A stretch of DNA of 5,675 nt from an uncultured bacterium (lineage in GTDB: Bacteria > Omnitrophota > Gorgyraeia > Gorgyraeales > Gorgyraeaceae). The notes below the pieces were generated by a model. It did not search any database. It was not told where the DNA came from and was given only the letters and a program-made list of their open reading frames with translations. The number at the start of each line of letters is the position of its first letter. The first letter of the stretch is position 1. Location: the NCBI GenBank assembly GCA_913009675.1, contig CAJVXD010000093.1:1-5675 (forward strand), given 5' to 3'. This document shows, one piece after another, positions 1-5,235 of this stretch. Both the position numbers and the translations under genes were made by a program.

Positions 1-421
1 GTGTGAATATTTTTTTTGCCGCGAAGTTATTCGCTGCCCTGAATAAAAGAAAATACCCAAGCGGTGAAACAGGATTGGTTATCTGATCGCTAATAAGATG
101 CAGTGTGAGACTAAGGGTTACGCTGGCCCATACAAGACCAAGCCTGAAAAAGAATACAGCCAGCCACATAATCATTAAGAGCTCATAAGAATGAAAGATC
201 AAAAACAGTTTTTTGAAATCCTTACGGGCATCTTCACACGCTAAATAGACTTTTTTAAGGTTAAAGCTCACCCCCTTTTCTCTTAGATAATCAATATAAT
301 GATCCGCATCCATAAAGACACCTGATATCAGAAACCACAATGAAGCAGAAGACGAATGTGTGTATCTATACAATATAGCGCTGCCTGTAAGAGATATGAT
401 TACATGTCCGGGTATCCTCAT
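1..421 (-). CDS. Membrane protein with YdjM-like His/Asp motifs (C-terminus cut off by window edge)
   Basis: This is an open reading frame of 140 complete codons that starts at ATG 421-419 and runs off the left edge without a stop. The start overlaps the TGA of the upstream M48 protease gene as ATGA, which suggests translational coupling. The product begins MRIPGHVIIS and has hydrophobic stretches near residues 24-37 and 81-112. Conserved-looking polar residues sit at or beside them: H6, D38/D40/H41 (FMDADHY), H77 (FHSYE), H108 and D112 (HLISDQ), then a TNPVSPLGY segment near 115-123. This layout of an N-terminal Gly-His, an Asp-x-Asp-His after the first membrane helix and later His-Ser resembles the YdjM/DUF457 family of membrane-bound predicted metal-dependent hydrolases. 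The family link is inference from motif layout and is not secure. Substrate and role are unknown. The coding call itself is good. Confidence 0.72.
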   Translation of the reverse strand, partial: MRIPGHVIISLTGSAILYRYTHSSSASLWFLISGVFMDADHYIDYLREKGVSFNLKKVYLACEDARKDFKKLFLIFHSYELLMIMWLAVFFFRLGLVWASVTLSLTLHLISDQITNPVSPLGYFLLFRAANNFAAKKIFT

Positions 422-1329
422 TGCAATCTCGTACCGTCATAAGGGCAATATTTCACACTGCCGGGAAATATCCTCCTGCATTTCGGGCACATTACCTTCA
501 GGGGCCTTTGCCCTTTCCTTTTGCCTGGAGACGCAGAGGTGATGCGTCTTTCATCCTGACCTTGTGCGATAGTGCTGTTTCTAATCTTGCCCCTTTCTAT
601 TATAACAGGGATCTCTGCCTCCAGCATCTTTATCCTCTGAGAGGCATAAGGATGACTCCTCAAAAAAACAAGTCCCATGTCTCTGTCTTTAGTCTCTTTT
701 ATTTTTTTTAAAAAGGACACCATGGCATAGGGGTCATAGCCGGCCTTATAGGCGTATTTAGCCCCGAGCCTATCGGCTAAAAGCTCATCCTTCCTGGAAT
801 AACCAAGCATTATGAGATTATAGCTTAGGGAGACCGCTTTTTGCAGTTCGCCGAGCCCGCCCTCTCTGGCAGCTATGTTCATTAATATGTCATAGCCAAT
901 CTGCGCCTGCAGCTTCTTTACGATATGTCTTGCGGCCACATGTCCTATCTCGTGTCCTATTACGCAGGCAAGTTCATCATCAGTAGTATCTTTTATGACC
1001 CCGGAGTTTATATAGATATAGCCGCCGGGGCTCGTGAAGGCATTCAGGGCGTCATCCTTTATTACGTTAAAATGATAGACGATGTTCCTTCTGTCGGATA
1101 CCTCTGTAAGCCTTTTCCCTATCCTTTTGACCTTGTTTATTTCTTCCGGATCCTTACTGAGCTTGAATTGATTCGAGATCTTACCAGCGAGTATCCTGCC
1201 GATGGATACCTCGACAGCAGTGGGGATAAATATAAATTCGTTGCGGCCTGTTGCACGATTATAGGTAGTGGTACAGCCTGATAAGATTAAGGATGAGGCA
1301 AGAAATGCGATTATCAGACATCTAAACAT
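418..1329 (-). CDS. M48-family zinc metalloprotease lipoprotein with C-terminal zinc ribbon
   Basis: This is a predicted membrane-anchored peptidase of the M48 (Oma1/BepA/HtpX-like) family, which acts in envelope protein quality control. From the ATG at 1329 the 303-residue product starts with a compact lipoprotein signal ending in the lipobox LILSGC (Cys19). The zinc motif HEIGH lies at about 126-130, and the downstream glutamate helix (DELLADRLG, Glu182) supplies the third ligand. An SHPYASQRI segment near 225-233 matches the conserved region after the M48 active site. The last ~25 residues form a small zinc ribbon, CPKC then CPYDG, with three Cys and an Asp in the fourth position. A TTG at 1353 would add eight charged residues; neither start has a strong ribosome binding site, and ATG is preferred because it gives a normal signal peptide. 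Its stop overlaps the next gene's start. M48 membership is firm; the substrate is unknown. Confidence 0.91.
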   Translation of the reverse strand: MFRCLIIAFLASSLILSGCTTTYNRATGRNEFIFIPTAVEVSIGRILAGKISNQFKLSKDPEEINKVKRIGKRLTEVSDRRNIVYHFNVIKDDALNAFTSPGGYIYINSGVIKDTTDDELACVIGHEIGHVAARHIVKKLQAQIGYDILMNIAAREGGLGELQKAVSLSYNLIMLGYSRKDELLADRLGAKYAYKAGYDPYAMVSFLKKIKETKDRDMGLVFLRSHPYASQRIKMLEAEIPVIIERGKIRNSTIAQGQDERRITSASPGKRKGQRPLKVMCPKCRRIFPGSVKYCPYDGTRLQ

Positions 1330-1383
1330 ACGGTTTTTCTCGTTTTTGTCCAAAAGAATAAATATCTGCCTAATTAGGGGGTG

Positions 1384-1389
1384 CCTCCT
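1384..1389 (-). promoter_or_regulatory. Consensus Shine-Dalgarno AGGAGG without a normal start codon
   Basis: A perfect AGGAGG overlaps the TAG stop of yqeY, but no ATG, GTG or TTG lies at usable distance. The M48 candidate starts are 30 nt (TTG 1353) and 54 nt (ATG 1329) away. The only in-frame codon at good spacing (9 nt) is an ATT at 1374-1372. It may be a relic, a site for a non-canonical start, or chance. Confidence 0.4.
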
Positions 1390-1837
1390 ATGAAAGTAAC
1401 CTCTCTACGATGGAGCTTACAATCCTCCCGTCGGTCCTGCCCTTTAATTCTTCCATGCCTAACTTCATAATCTTGCCAAAGTCAGATTTAGAACCTGCGC
1501 CCGTTTCAGATATGATTCTTTTTATGGCGCCCTCGATTTCTTCTTCGCTCAGCTGCTCGGGTAGATAAGTCCTGAGTATTTCCAGCTCCTTTGTCTCTTT
1601 TTCTACGAGATCCGCCCTGCCGCCCTTTTTAAAACTCTCTATGGAATCCTGGCGCTGCTTTGTCTGTTTTGCCAGCAACCTCAAGACCTCACTGTCCTCC
1701 AGGGCCTCCGTTCTTTTCTCTATCGAGAGGTTCTGCATAGAGGCAATTATCATACGCAGGGTAGACGTACGTATGGCGTCTCTGTTTTTAATAGATGCCC
1801 TTAAATCTCCGGCTATTATCTTTTCAAGTCTTTCCAT
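1388..1837 (-). CDS. yqeY: YqeY / GatB-Yqey domain protein
   Basis: This is a full-length YqeY-family protein of 149 residues, the usual size. Recognisable family blocks are RQDSIESFKKGGR at 62-74, YLPEQLSEEE at 91-100, the DFGKIMK segment near 119-125 and KGRTDGRIVSSIV near 132-144. The fold corresponds to the C-terminal tail domain of GatB, the tRNA-dependent amidotransferase subunit. The stand-alone protein is thought to interact with tRNA or charged-tRNA metabolism, but its exact role is unproven. It is cytoplasmic, with no signal peptide or membrane segment. The ATG at 1837 is well supported by CAGGAG at 1845-1850 with a 7-nt spacer. It lies 16 nt downstream of a PilZ gene. Confidence 0.95.
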   Translation of the reverse strand: MERLEKIIAGDLRASIKNRDAIRTSTLRMIIASMQNLSIEKRTEALEDSEVLRLLAKQTKQRQDSIESFKKGGRADLVEKETKELEILRTYLPEQLSEEEIEGAIKRIISETGAGSKSDFGKIMKLGMEELKGRTDGRIVSSIVERLLS

Positions 1838-1844
1838 TTAAAAA

Positions 1845-1850
1845 CTCCTG
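1845..1850 (-). promoter_or_regulatory. Ribosome binding site of yqeY
   Basis: CAGGAG is followed by a 7-nt AT-rich spacer and then ATG at 1837. It is one of the strongest start signals in the window and fixes the yqeY start. It lies in the short gap after the PilZ stop codon. Confidence 0.8.
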
Positions 1851-1853
1851 TAT

Positions 1854-2222
1854 CTATAGGTCTACCTTCTTCCCTATTTTTTTATACATTAGGTCGCATA
1901 GAAATTTTAAAAACGTATTTTTATTATCCTCCTCAATCTCTCCAAACTCAATACCCGCGCTGTAAGATTGCTTTTGAGCATCGCCTACCTCACTGGACCA
2001 GAGCACGATACCGCTAAGGTGAGCAGGGTTTAATGCCTCAGGGATAAAGAGCTCGAGGTCCAGCTTGCTCCCTGTCTGGATCTTCTCCTCTGTGAAGAGC
2101 TGCATCCCCCCGGCACTCAGGTCCTTTGTTATGCCGGTTTTTTCCACCCTCACCTCTCCCTGAACACAGTAGGTTACCTTTACTGCAATCTCGAACCGTA
2201 TAAATCTCCTTTTTTCTCTCAT
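1854..2222 (-). CDS. PilZ domain protein (soluble, copy nearest the left end)
   Basis: This is a single-domain PilZ protein of 122 residues, a likely cyclic-di-GMP binding effector or adaptor. Both ligand-binding signatures are present: RxxxR at R5-R9 (within KRRFIRF) and D/NxSxxG at D34-S36-G39 (DLSAGG). The rest follows a PilZ beta-barrel pattern (GSKLDLELFIP, GIVLWSSE, YSAGIEF) and ends in an amphipathic helix (FLKFLCDLMYKKI). There is no signal peptide or membrane segment. It closely resembles the PilZ protein at 3605-3964 in start, core and C-terminal helix, so the two look like paralogs. I chose ATG 2222, two bases after the deaminase stop. A TTG at 2228, overlapping that stop, has an AAAAGG at better spacing and would add two residues. 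The partner or target cannot be read from the sequence. Confidence 0.93.
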   Translation of the reverse strand: MREKRRFIRFEIAVKVTYCVQGEVRVEKTGITKDLSAGGMQLFTEEKIQTGSKLDLELFIPEALNPAHLSGIVLWSSEVGDAQKQSYSAGIEFGEIEEDNKNTFLKFLCDLMYKKIGKKVDL

Positions 2223-2224
2223 AG

Positions 2225-2725
2225 TCAAGCCAGCCTTTTGATTGTGAATTGCGGAGGGGCTATAATTTTATATCTTAGCCCTGCTTCCTCAAAGAGTTTC
2301 CTGAAACTTTTATCGGCATAACGGCCGCTGGTTATGAAGGTCTTTATCCTGGCATTTACTATCATCTTGGCGCAGAGGATGCATGGCGAATGGGTGCAAT
2401 ATATGCTGCTCTCGGATATATCTATTCCATGCAGGCCTGCCTGTATTATTGCATTCTGTTCAGCATGTATGGCACGGCATATCTCATGTCTTTCTCCTGA
2501 TGGGATATTATTTTCGTCCCTCAAACATCCCAGTTCCCGGCAGTCCTTTACGCCGCTCGCTGCTCCGTTGTAGCCTGTGGTAAGGAGCCGTTTATTCCTG
2601 ACTATTACAGCGCCTACATGGTGCCTGAGACAGGTTGAGCGCTCAGCCACAAGATAGGCCATCTTCAAAAAATATTCGTCCCACTCAGGCCTTTTCAGGA
2701 TGTGTGCCTTTCTTAATCGCCTCAT
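2225..2725 (-). CDS. dCMP (deoxycytidylate) deaminase, ComEB type
   Basis: This is a cytoplasmic zinc enzyme predicted to deaminate dCMP to dUMP, feeding dTMP synthesis. The 166-residue protein has the catalytic H87-A-E89 (HAEQNAI) and P114-C115-x-x-C118 (PCILC) zinc site of the cytidine deaminase superfamily. It also has features typical of dCMP deaminases: STCLRHHVGAV near 30-40, GYNGAASGV near 51-59, and extra Cys/His (C62, C67, H80) that may form the structural zinc site. The core normally begins near RPEWDEYF (residue 12), so the first ~10 basic residues are an extension. No alternative start codon exists closer in. ATG 2725 has AAAAGG at 2730-2735 with a short spacer. The start lies inside the upstream kinase-like gene (41-nt overlap), implying coupled expression. 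The reaction is confident; allosteric control by dCTP/dTTP is not readable. Confidence 0.95.
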   Translation of the reverse strand: MRRLRKAHILKRPEWDEYFLKMAYLVAERSTCLRHHVGAVIVRNKRLLTTGYNGAASGVKDCRELGCLRDENNIPSGERHEICRAIHAEQNAIIQAGLHGIDISESSIYCTHSPCILCAKMIVNARIKTFITSGRYADKSFRKLFEEAGLRYKIIAPPQFTIKRLA

Positions 2726-3242
2726 CTATCCTTTTATGGAATCCCTCTATAGTCGAATCATTTATAATTAATCTATCCGCCAGGTTAAGACATTTTTTAA
2801 GCTGCTGATTCTCAAGGGCGTCTATGTTTTCCTCGCCCTCTTTTTCGATAAATTCTTCCAATGTCCCGGCATCCCCTGGTCTCTTTCTTTTTATGCTTCT
2901 TTTAAATCGAATCTCTATGGGCGCATCTATGGCTATTAATACAAAATCGTCTATCTCTCTAAGGACCTGGACCTCGGATGGATTCCTTATGGAATCAACT
3001 ACATGATCTTCGGTTTTCGTTAGTCCCTCTATTATCCTGACGGCCAGAAACGAAGCACCGTTTTTACGCCTCAGCTCGTTCCCCAGATTGATGAGGTTTT
3101 CGCGCACTGGCTGAATCCCCAACCTCTTTGCCTCTTCTCTTAATGCATCCGAGAGCGAATGATAGATAAAACCCTTTGATCTTAGATAGAGCGCCGCTTC
3201 TCCTTTTCCTGATGCATTGGGGCCTGTGAGACCAATAACCAT
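2685..3242 (-). CDS. P-loop nucleotide-kinase-like protein (dephospho-CoA kinase / NMP kinase superfamily)
   Basis: This is a 185-residue P-loop NTPase with the Walker A motif at residues 7-13 (GPNASGK, followed by G14-E15). Downstream are HSLSDALREEAKRLG (28-42), LINLGNELRRKNG (50-62), VVDSIRNPSEVQVLR (81-95), a strand FVLIAIDA (100-107) and an Arg-rich lid-like segment (R112 to R121). This order matches the dephospho-CoA kinase/nucleoside-monophosphate kinase fold. The residue after the Walker A lysine is Gly, followed by Glu rather than the Ser/Thr usual in this superfamily. It overlaps the dCMP deaminase by 41 nt, and similar P-loop domains are fused to deoxycytidylate deaminases such as yeast Dcd1 and bacterial AvcD-type proteins. 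A role in deoxynucleotide phosphorylation or in controlling the deaminase is therefore plausible, but this is inference. It is not called coaE. ATG 3242 has only a GGTG-type ribosome binding site. Confidence 0.85.
   Translation of the reverse strand: MVIGLTGPNASGKGEAALYLRSKGFIYHSLSDALREEAKRLGIQPVRENLINLGNELRRKNGASFLAVRIIEGLTKTEDHVVDSIRNPSEVQVLREIDDFVLIAIDAPIEIRFKRSIKRKRPGDAGTLEEFIEKEGEENIDALENQQLKKCLNLADRLIINDSTIEGFHKRIDEAIKKGTHPEKA
2730..2735 (-). promoter_or_regulatory. Ribosome binding site of the dCMP deaminase, inside the kinase-like gene
   Basis: AAAAGG lies four bases before ATG 2725 and within the C-terminal coding region of the upstream P-loop gene. It supports the deaminase starting inside its neighbour and argues that the two proteins are made separately rather than as one chain. 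Confidence 0.6.
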
Positions 3243-3279
3243 TATTTGGCACCAGCCTTAAGATACCGGCACGCAGAGA

Positions 3280-3600
3280 CTATTTAACTACTGTGCCTGT
3301 TGGGATATCTTTATCGGGGCACAGGATGGCCAGTGTCTCTCCATCCTGTGCCGCAAGTATCATCCCTTTGCTTTCTACGCCTCTGATTACAGCAGGTTCC
3401 AGATTATCTACAATAACCACAAGACGGTTTTTCAACTCCTCAGGGCTATATGACCTCTTTATACCGGCCACAACCTGCTTTTCTTCACCCCCAACGTCGA
3501 GTTTCAAAACATAAAGCCTGTCTGCATTAGGATGGTTTACGACATCTTTTATCCTCGCTATCCTTAAGCTGAGTTTTCTGAAATCCTCTATCGAAATCAC
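3280..3600 (-). CDS. Stand-alone tRNA-binding domain (MetRS C-terminal / beta-subunit type)
   Basis: This 106-residue OB-fold protein belongs to the EMAP-II/CsaA-like tRNA-binding domain family and is closest in pattern to the C-terminal dimerisation/tRNA-binding domain of methionyl-tRNA synthetase. Visible blocks are MISIEDFRKLSLRIARI (1-17), HPNADRLYVLKLDVG (23-37), QVVAGI (42-47), YSPEEL (51-56) and GVESKGMILAA (74-84). It may act in trans with a MetRS lacking this domain, or as a general tRNA-binding factor; no synthetase catalytic domain lies in the window. It starts with GTG at 3600, supported by AAGGA at 3610-3614 with a 9-nt spacer inside the end of the preceding PilZ gene. Family assignment is strong; the subunit role is inference. 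Confidence 0.92.
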   Translation of the reverse strand: MISIEDFRKLSLRIARIKDVVNHPNADRLYVLKLDVGGEEKQVVAGIKRSYSPEELKNRLVVIVDNLEPAVIRGVESKGMILAAQDGETLAILCPDKDIPTGTVVK

Positions 3601-3604
3601 GATA

Positions 3605-3964
3605 TTACATCCTTAATCTTTGCAACTCAGAGAACATAAGTCCGCATATATATTCCAGAAATTTATTTTTCATCTCAGGATCTATTTCTTCAAATTTAAT
3701 GCCTACATCTATCCTGCCTTCTTTTTCGTCAGCTGTCCATATAACCTTGGTGGTACAGGGTATCGGGTCTTTTAAAGTCGGGAGATAGAGCCTCAGCTCA
3801 AGCCACGTGCCTTTCTTAACGGCCTTGTTTACTAATGCGCGTATACCTCCGGGGCTTATATTCTTTGTGACGGCCTTTTCCATGAGGTCCTGCGAAGCCC
3901 TTATTTTATAGCTAAAGTCTATTCCCTTGTCAATCCTGATAAATCTTCTCCTCTCTTCTGTCAT
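3605..3964 (-). CDS. PilZ domain protein (soluble, middle copy)
   Basis: This is a 119-residue single-domain PilZ protein, expected to bind cyclic-di-GMP in the cytoplasm. It carries RxxxR (R6-R10, in RRRFIR) and NxSxxG (N35-S37-G40, NISPGG), followed by barrel strands (WLELRLYLP, TTKVIWTADE, IDVGIKFEEI) and a C-terminal helix (KNKFLEYICGLMFSEL). The ATG at 3964 is chosen over an in-frame ATG at 4000. It has GAAGGGG-type Shine-Dalgarno sequence at 7-nt spacing, and the protein then begins MTEERRRFIR like its paralogs. The longer version would overlap the MBL gene and add 12 residues without PilZ character. It sits 13 nt after the MBL gene and 4 nt before the tRNA-binding gene. It is very similar in layout to the PilZ protein at 1854-2222. 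Confidence 0.93.
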   Translation of the reverse strand: MTEERRRFIRIDKGIDFSYKIRASQDLMEKAVTKNISPGGIRALVNKAVKKGTWLELRLYLPTLKDPIPCTTKVIWTADEKEGRIDVGIKFEEIDPEMKNKFLEYICGLMFSELQRLRM

Positions 3965-3971
3965 ATTACAA

Positions 3972-3977
3972 CCCCTT
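3972..3977 (-). promoter_or_regulatory. Ribosome binding site deciding the start of the middle PilZ gene
   Basis: AAGGGG directly follows the TAG stop of the MBL gene and lies 7 nt before ATG 3964. It selects that ATG over the earlier in-frame ATG at 4000, which lies within the MBL coding region. Confidence 0.7.
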
Positions 3978-4742
3978 CTAAAACAATTGGACAGATTCAA
4001 ATTTCATAAAATCTTCGCCTACTATAACCTCTCCTGCGAATTCCTGTTTACACGGACCCAATAGATCATACTGGTCACATATAGGATACATGTGCAGCAG
4101 CACCAGTTTTTTCACATTAGAGCGATGCGCCACTTTTCCCGCTTCTCCAGGAGTAAGGTGCCCGTTCATTTTCATCTCATCGGGAAAGGAACATTCCAAT
4201 AGACAGAGGTCGGCGTCCCTTGACAGCTCTATAATCTCATCGCAATAGTCTGTATCTCCGGAATAAACAAGGATATTCCCGGCGGGAGAGATAATCCTGT
4301 ACCCCATACTGCCATCATGATGGCGCAGGGTCCTTGCAGATATCTTAAAGCCCCCTATGTCCAGGTCTTTATTCTCTATCTCCTTCAACTCTAACGTATA
4401 TGTATCGCTCCATATAGTCTTTCCGTATAAACGCTTAAGATTTTTATAATAGTCCATAAGCCCTGATGGTCCATAGACAACCAGGGTCTTTCTTCGGACA
4501 CTCGGGGGTATTTTAGCGGCAAAGAGTATTGTCCCGAGGTCGGCTATATGGTCCATGTGTAGATGCGTATAAAACAAAAGGTCTATATTAAGGAAGTCTA
4601 CGCCGAGATGAAGGAGGTTTTTTAGACTTCCCGGCCCAGTGTCAAAAATAGCACATTTATCTCCTAATTCGACGGATACACATGGTGAATTCCTGCGTTT
4701 AGACGGGACCCCCGTACCTGTCCCTATCAAGGTTACAGCCAT
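3978..4742 (-). CDS. MBL-fold metallo-hydrolase, RNase Z-like
   Basis: This 254-residue metallo-beta-lactamase-fold enzyme has the zinc-binding THLHMDH motif (H60, H62, D64, H65), preceded by the AIFDTGPG strand-turn (31-38). Further candidate ligands are H141/H142, D163 (YSGDTDY), H195 (GHLTPGEAGKVA) and H217 (LLHMYP). The late GHLTPxEA and LHMYP blocks resemble the RNase Z/ElaC branch (COG1234) more than glyoxalase II or beta-lactamases. It is about 50 residues shorter than typical bacterial RNase Z and shows no clear long Gly/Pro-rich tRNA-gripping arm, so tRNA 3' processing is uncertain; a phosphodiesterase or other hydrolase role is equally possible. ATG 4742 is the first start after an in-frame TGA; a GAGGAG lies about 12 nt upstream. 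It follows the membrane PilZ gene by 16 nt. Confidence 0.92.
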   Translation of the reverse strand: MAVTLIGTGTGVPSKRRNSPCVSVELGDKCAIFDTGPGSLKNLLHLGVDFLNIDLLFYTHLHMDHIADLGTILFAAKIPPSVRRKTLVVYGPSGLMDYYKNLKRLYGKTIWSDTYTLELKEIENKDLDIGGFKISARTLRHHDGSMGYRIISPAGNILVYSGDTDYCDEIIELSRDADLCLLECSFPDEMKMNGHLTPGEAGKVAHRSNVKKLVLLHMYPICDQYDLLGPCKQEFAGEVIVGEDFMKFESVQLF

Positions 4743-4758
4743 AGCATATCATCTCTCC

Positions 4759-5232
4759 TCACTCATCTCTATAGTTATTCAAATATGTCAGCAGCATTGC
4801 CTCATAGTGAGGTTTCATTTTAAAAAATCTGACACCTGCATAGAATAAACGTCTGCCCTGTGCATCATAAGTTTTAAGGTCCTTTGTCCAGACAACCTGT
4901 CCTGTTAATGTCACAGGTTTTGAAAAATCAGGGAGGTCTATTTCCAGATTCAGGGAATCTTTTTGTTTCAATCTTTCATATGTCAGAAGACACAACCCTT
5001 TTCGCGAGATATCGCCTGTCTTGGTCTTAACTGTGTGGGGAGGCCTGTGTGAAAGGTCGTACCTTATCCTTAATTCATTTCTAAATCTGACAAACCTTCT
5101 TCTTTCCCTTAAGAGCCAGAACTTATTAACCAGCCCGTGTGTTATATCTTTTCTGAATCTGCGTTCTTCTTTCCAGAGCAGGATTAGTATAAGGGCGCAG
5201 ATAATCAGTGCTATCGTGTACACAAGATACAT
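4759..5232 (-). CDS. Membrane-anchored PilZ domain protein
   Basis: This 157-residue protein has one N-terminal transmembrane helix (about residues 2-20, MYLVYTIALIICALILILL) followed by a positively charged juxtamembrane stretch (KEERRFRK), which predicts a cytoplasmic C-terminus. The PilZ domain starts near residue 42 with RxxxR (R45-R49, in RRRFVRF) and continues to DxSxxG (D74-S76-G79, DISRKG), LNLEIDLP, GQVVWTKD and FYAGVRFF. All expected cyclic-di-GMP contact motifs are intact. Unlike the two other PilZ proteins here it is tethered to the inner membrane. ATG 5232 is supported by AGAGG at 5241-5245, 8 nt upstream, inside the end of the DUF362 gene, whose stop lies 3 nt before this start. 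No output domain is present, so it probably acts through a protein partner. Confidence 0.94.
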   Translation of the reverse strand: MYLVYTIALIICALILILLWKEERRFRKDITHGLVNKFWLLRERRRFVRFRNELRIRYDLSHRPPHTVKTKTGDISRKGLCLLTYERLKQKDSLNLEIDLPDFSKPVTLTGQVVWTKDLKTYDAQGRRLFYAGVRFFKMKPHYEAMLLTYLNNYRDE

Positions 5233-5235
5233 CGC

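Noticed and set aside
8..20. T-run near the left edge as a rho-independent terminator
   Set aside because: It lies inside the open reading frame of the membrane protein (Ala-Lys-Lys-Ile codons on the minus strand) and no GC-rich hairpin precedes it.
925..1281. Plus-strand open frame of 118 codons
   Set aside because: It is the antisense shadow of the M48 protease, whose motifs are clear on the minus strand; it has no recognisable domain and no convincing ribosome binding site.
2225..3242. Anti-phage AvcID-type defence system based on the P-loop plus deaminase pair
   Set aside because: The deaminase looks like an ordinary ComEB-type dCMP deaminase, no AvcI-like small RNA or other defence gene is visible, and the neighbours are housekeeping genes. 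The resemblance in domain order is reported only as a structural parallel.
3064..3252. Short minus-strand frame overlapping the start of the P-loop gene
   Set aside because: It is an out-of-frame reading of the P-loop gene with no family features; the in-frame product has a Walker A motif.
3965..4000. Longer start (ATG 4000) for the middle PilZ protein
   Set aside because: It overlaps the MBL gene and lacks a ribosome binding site, whereas ATG 3964 has AAGGGG at 7 nt and gives an N-terminus matching the other PilZ proteins.
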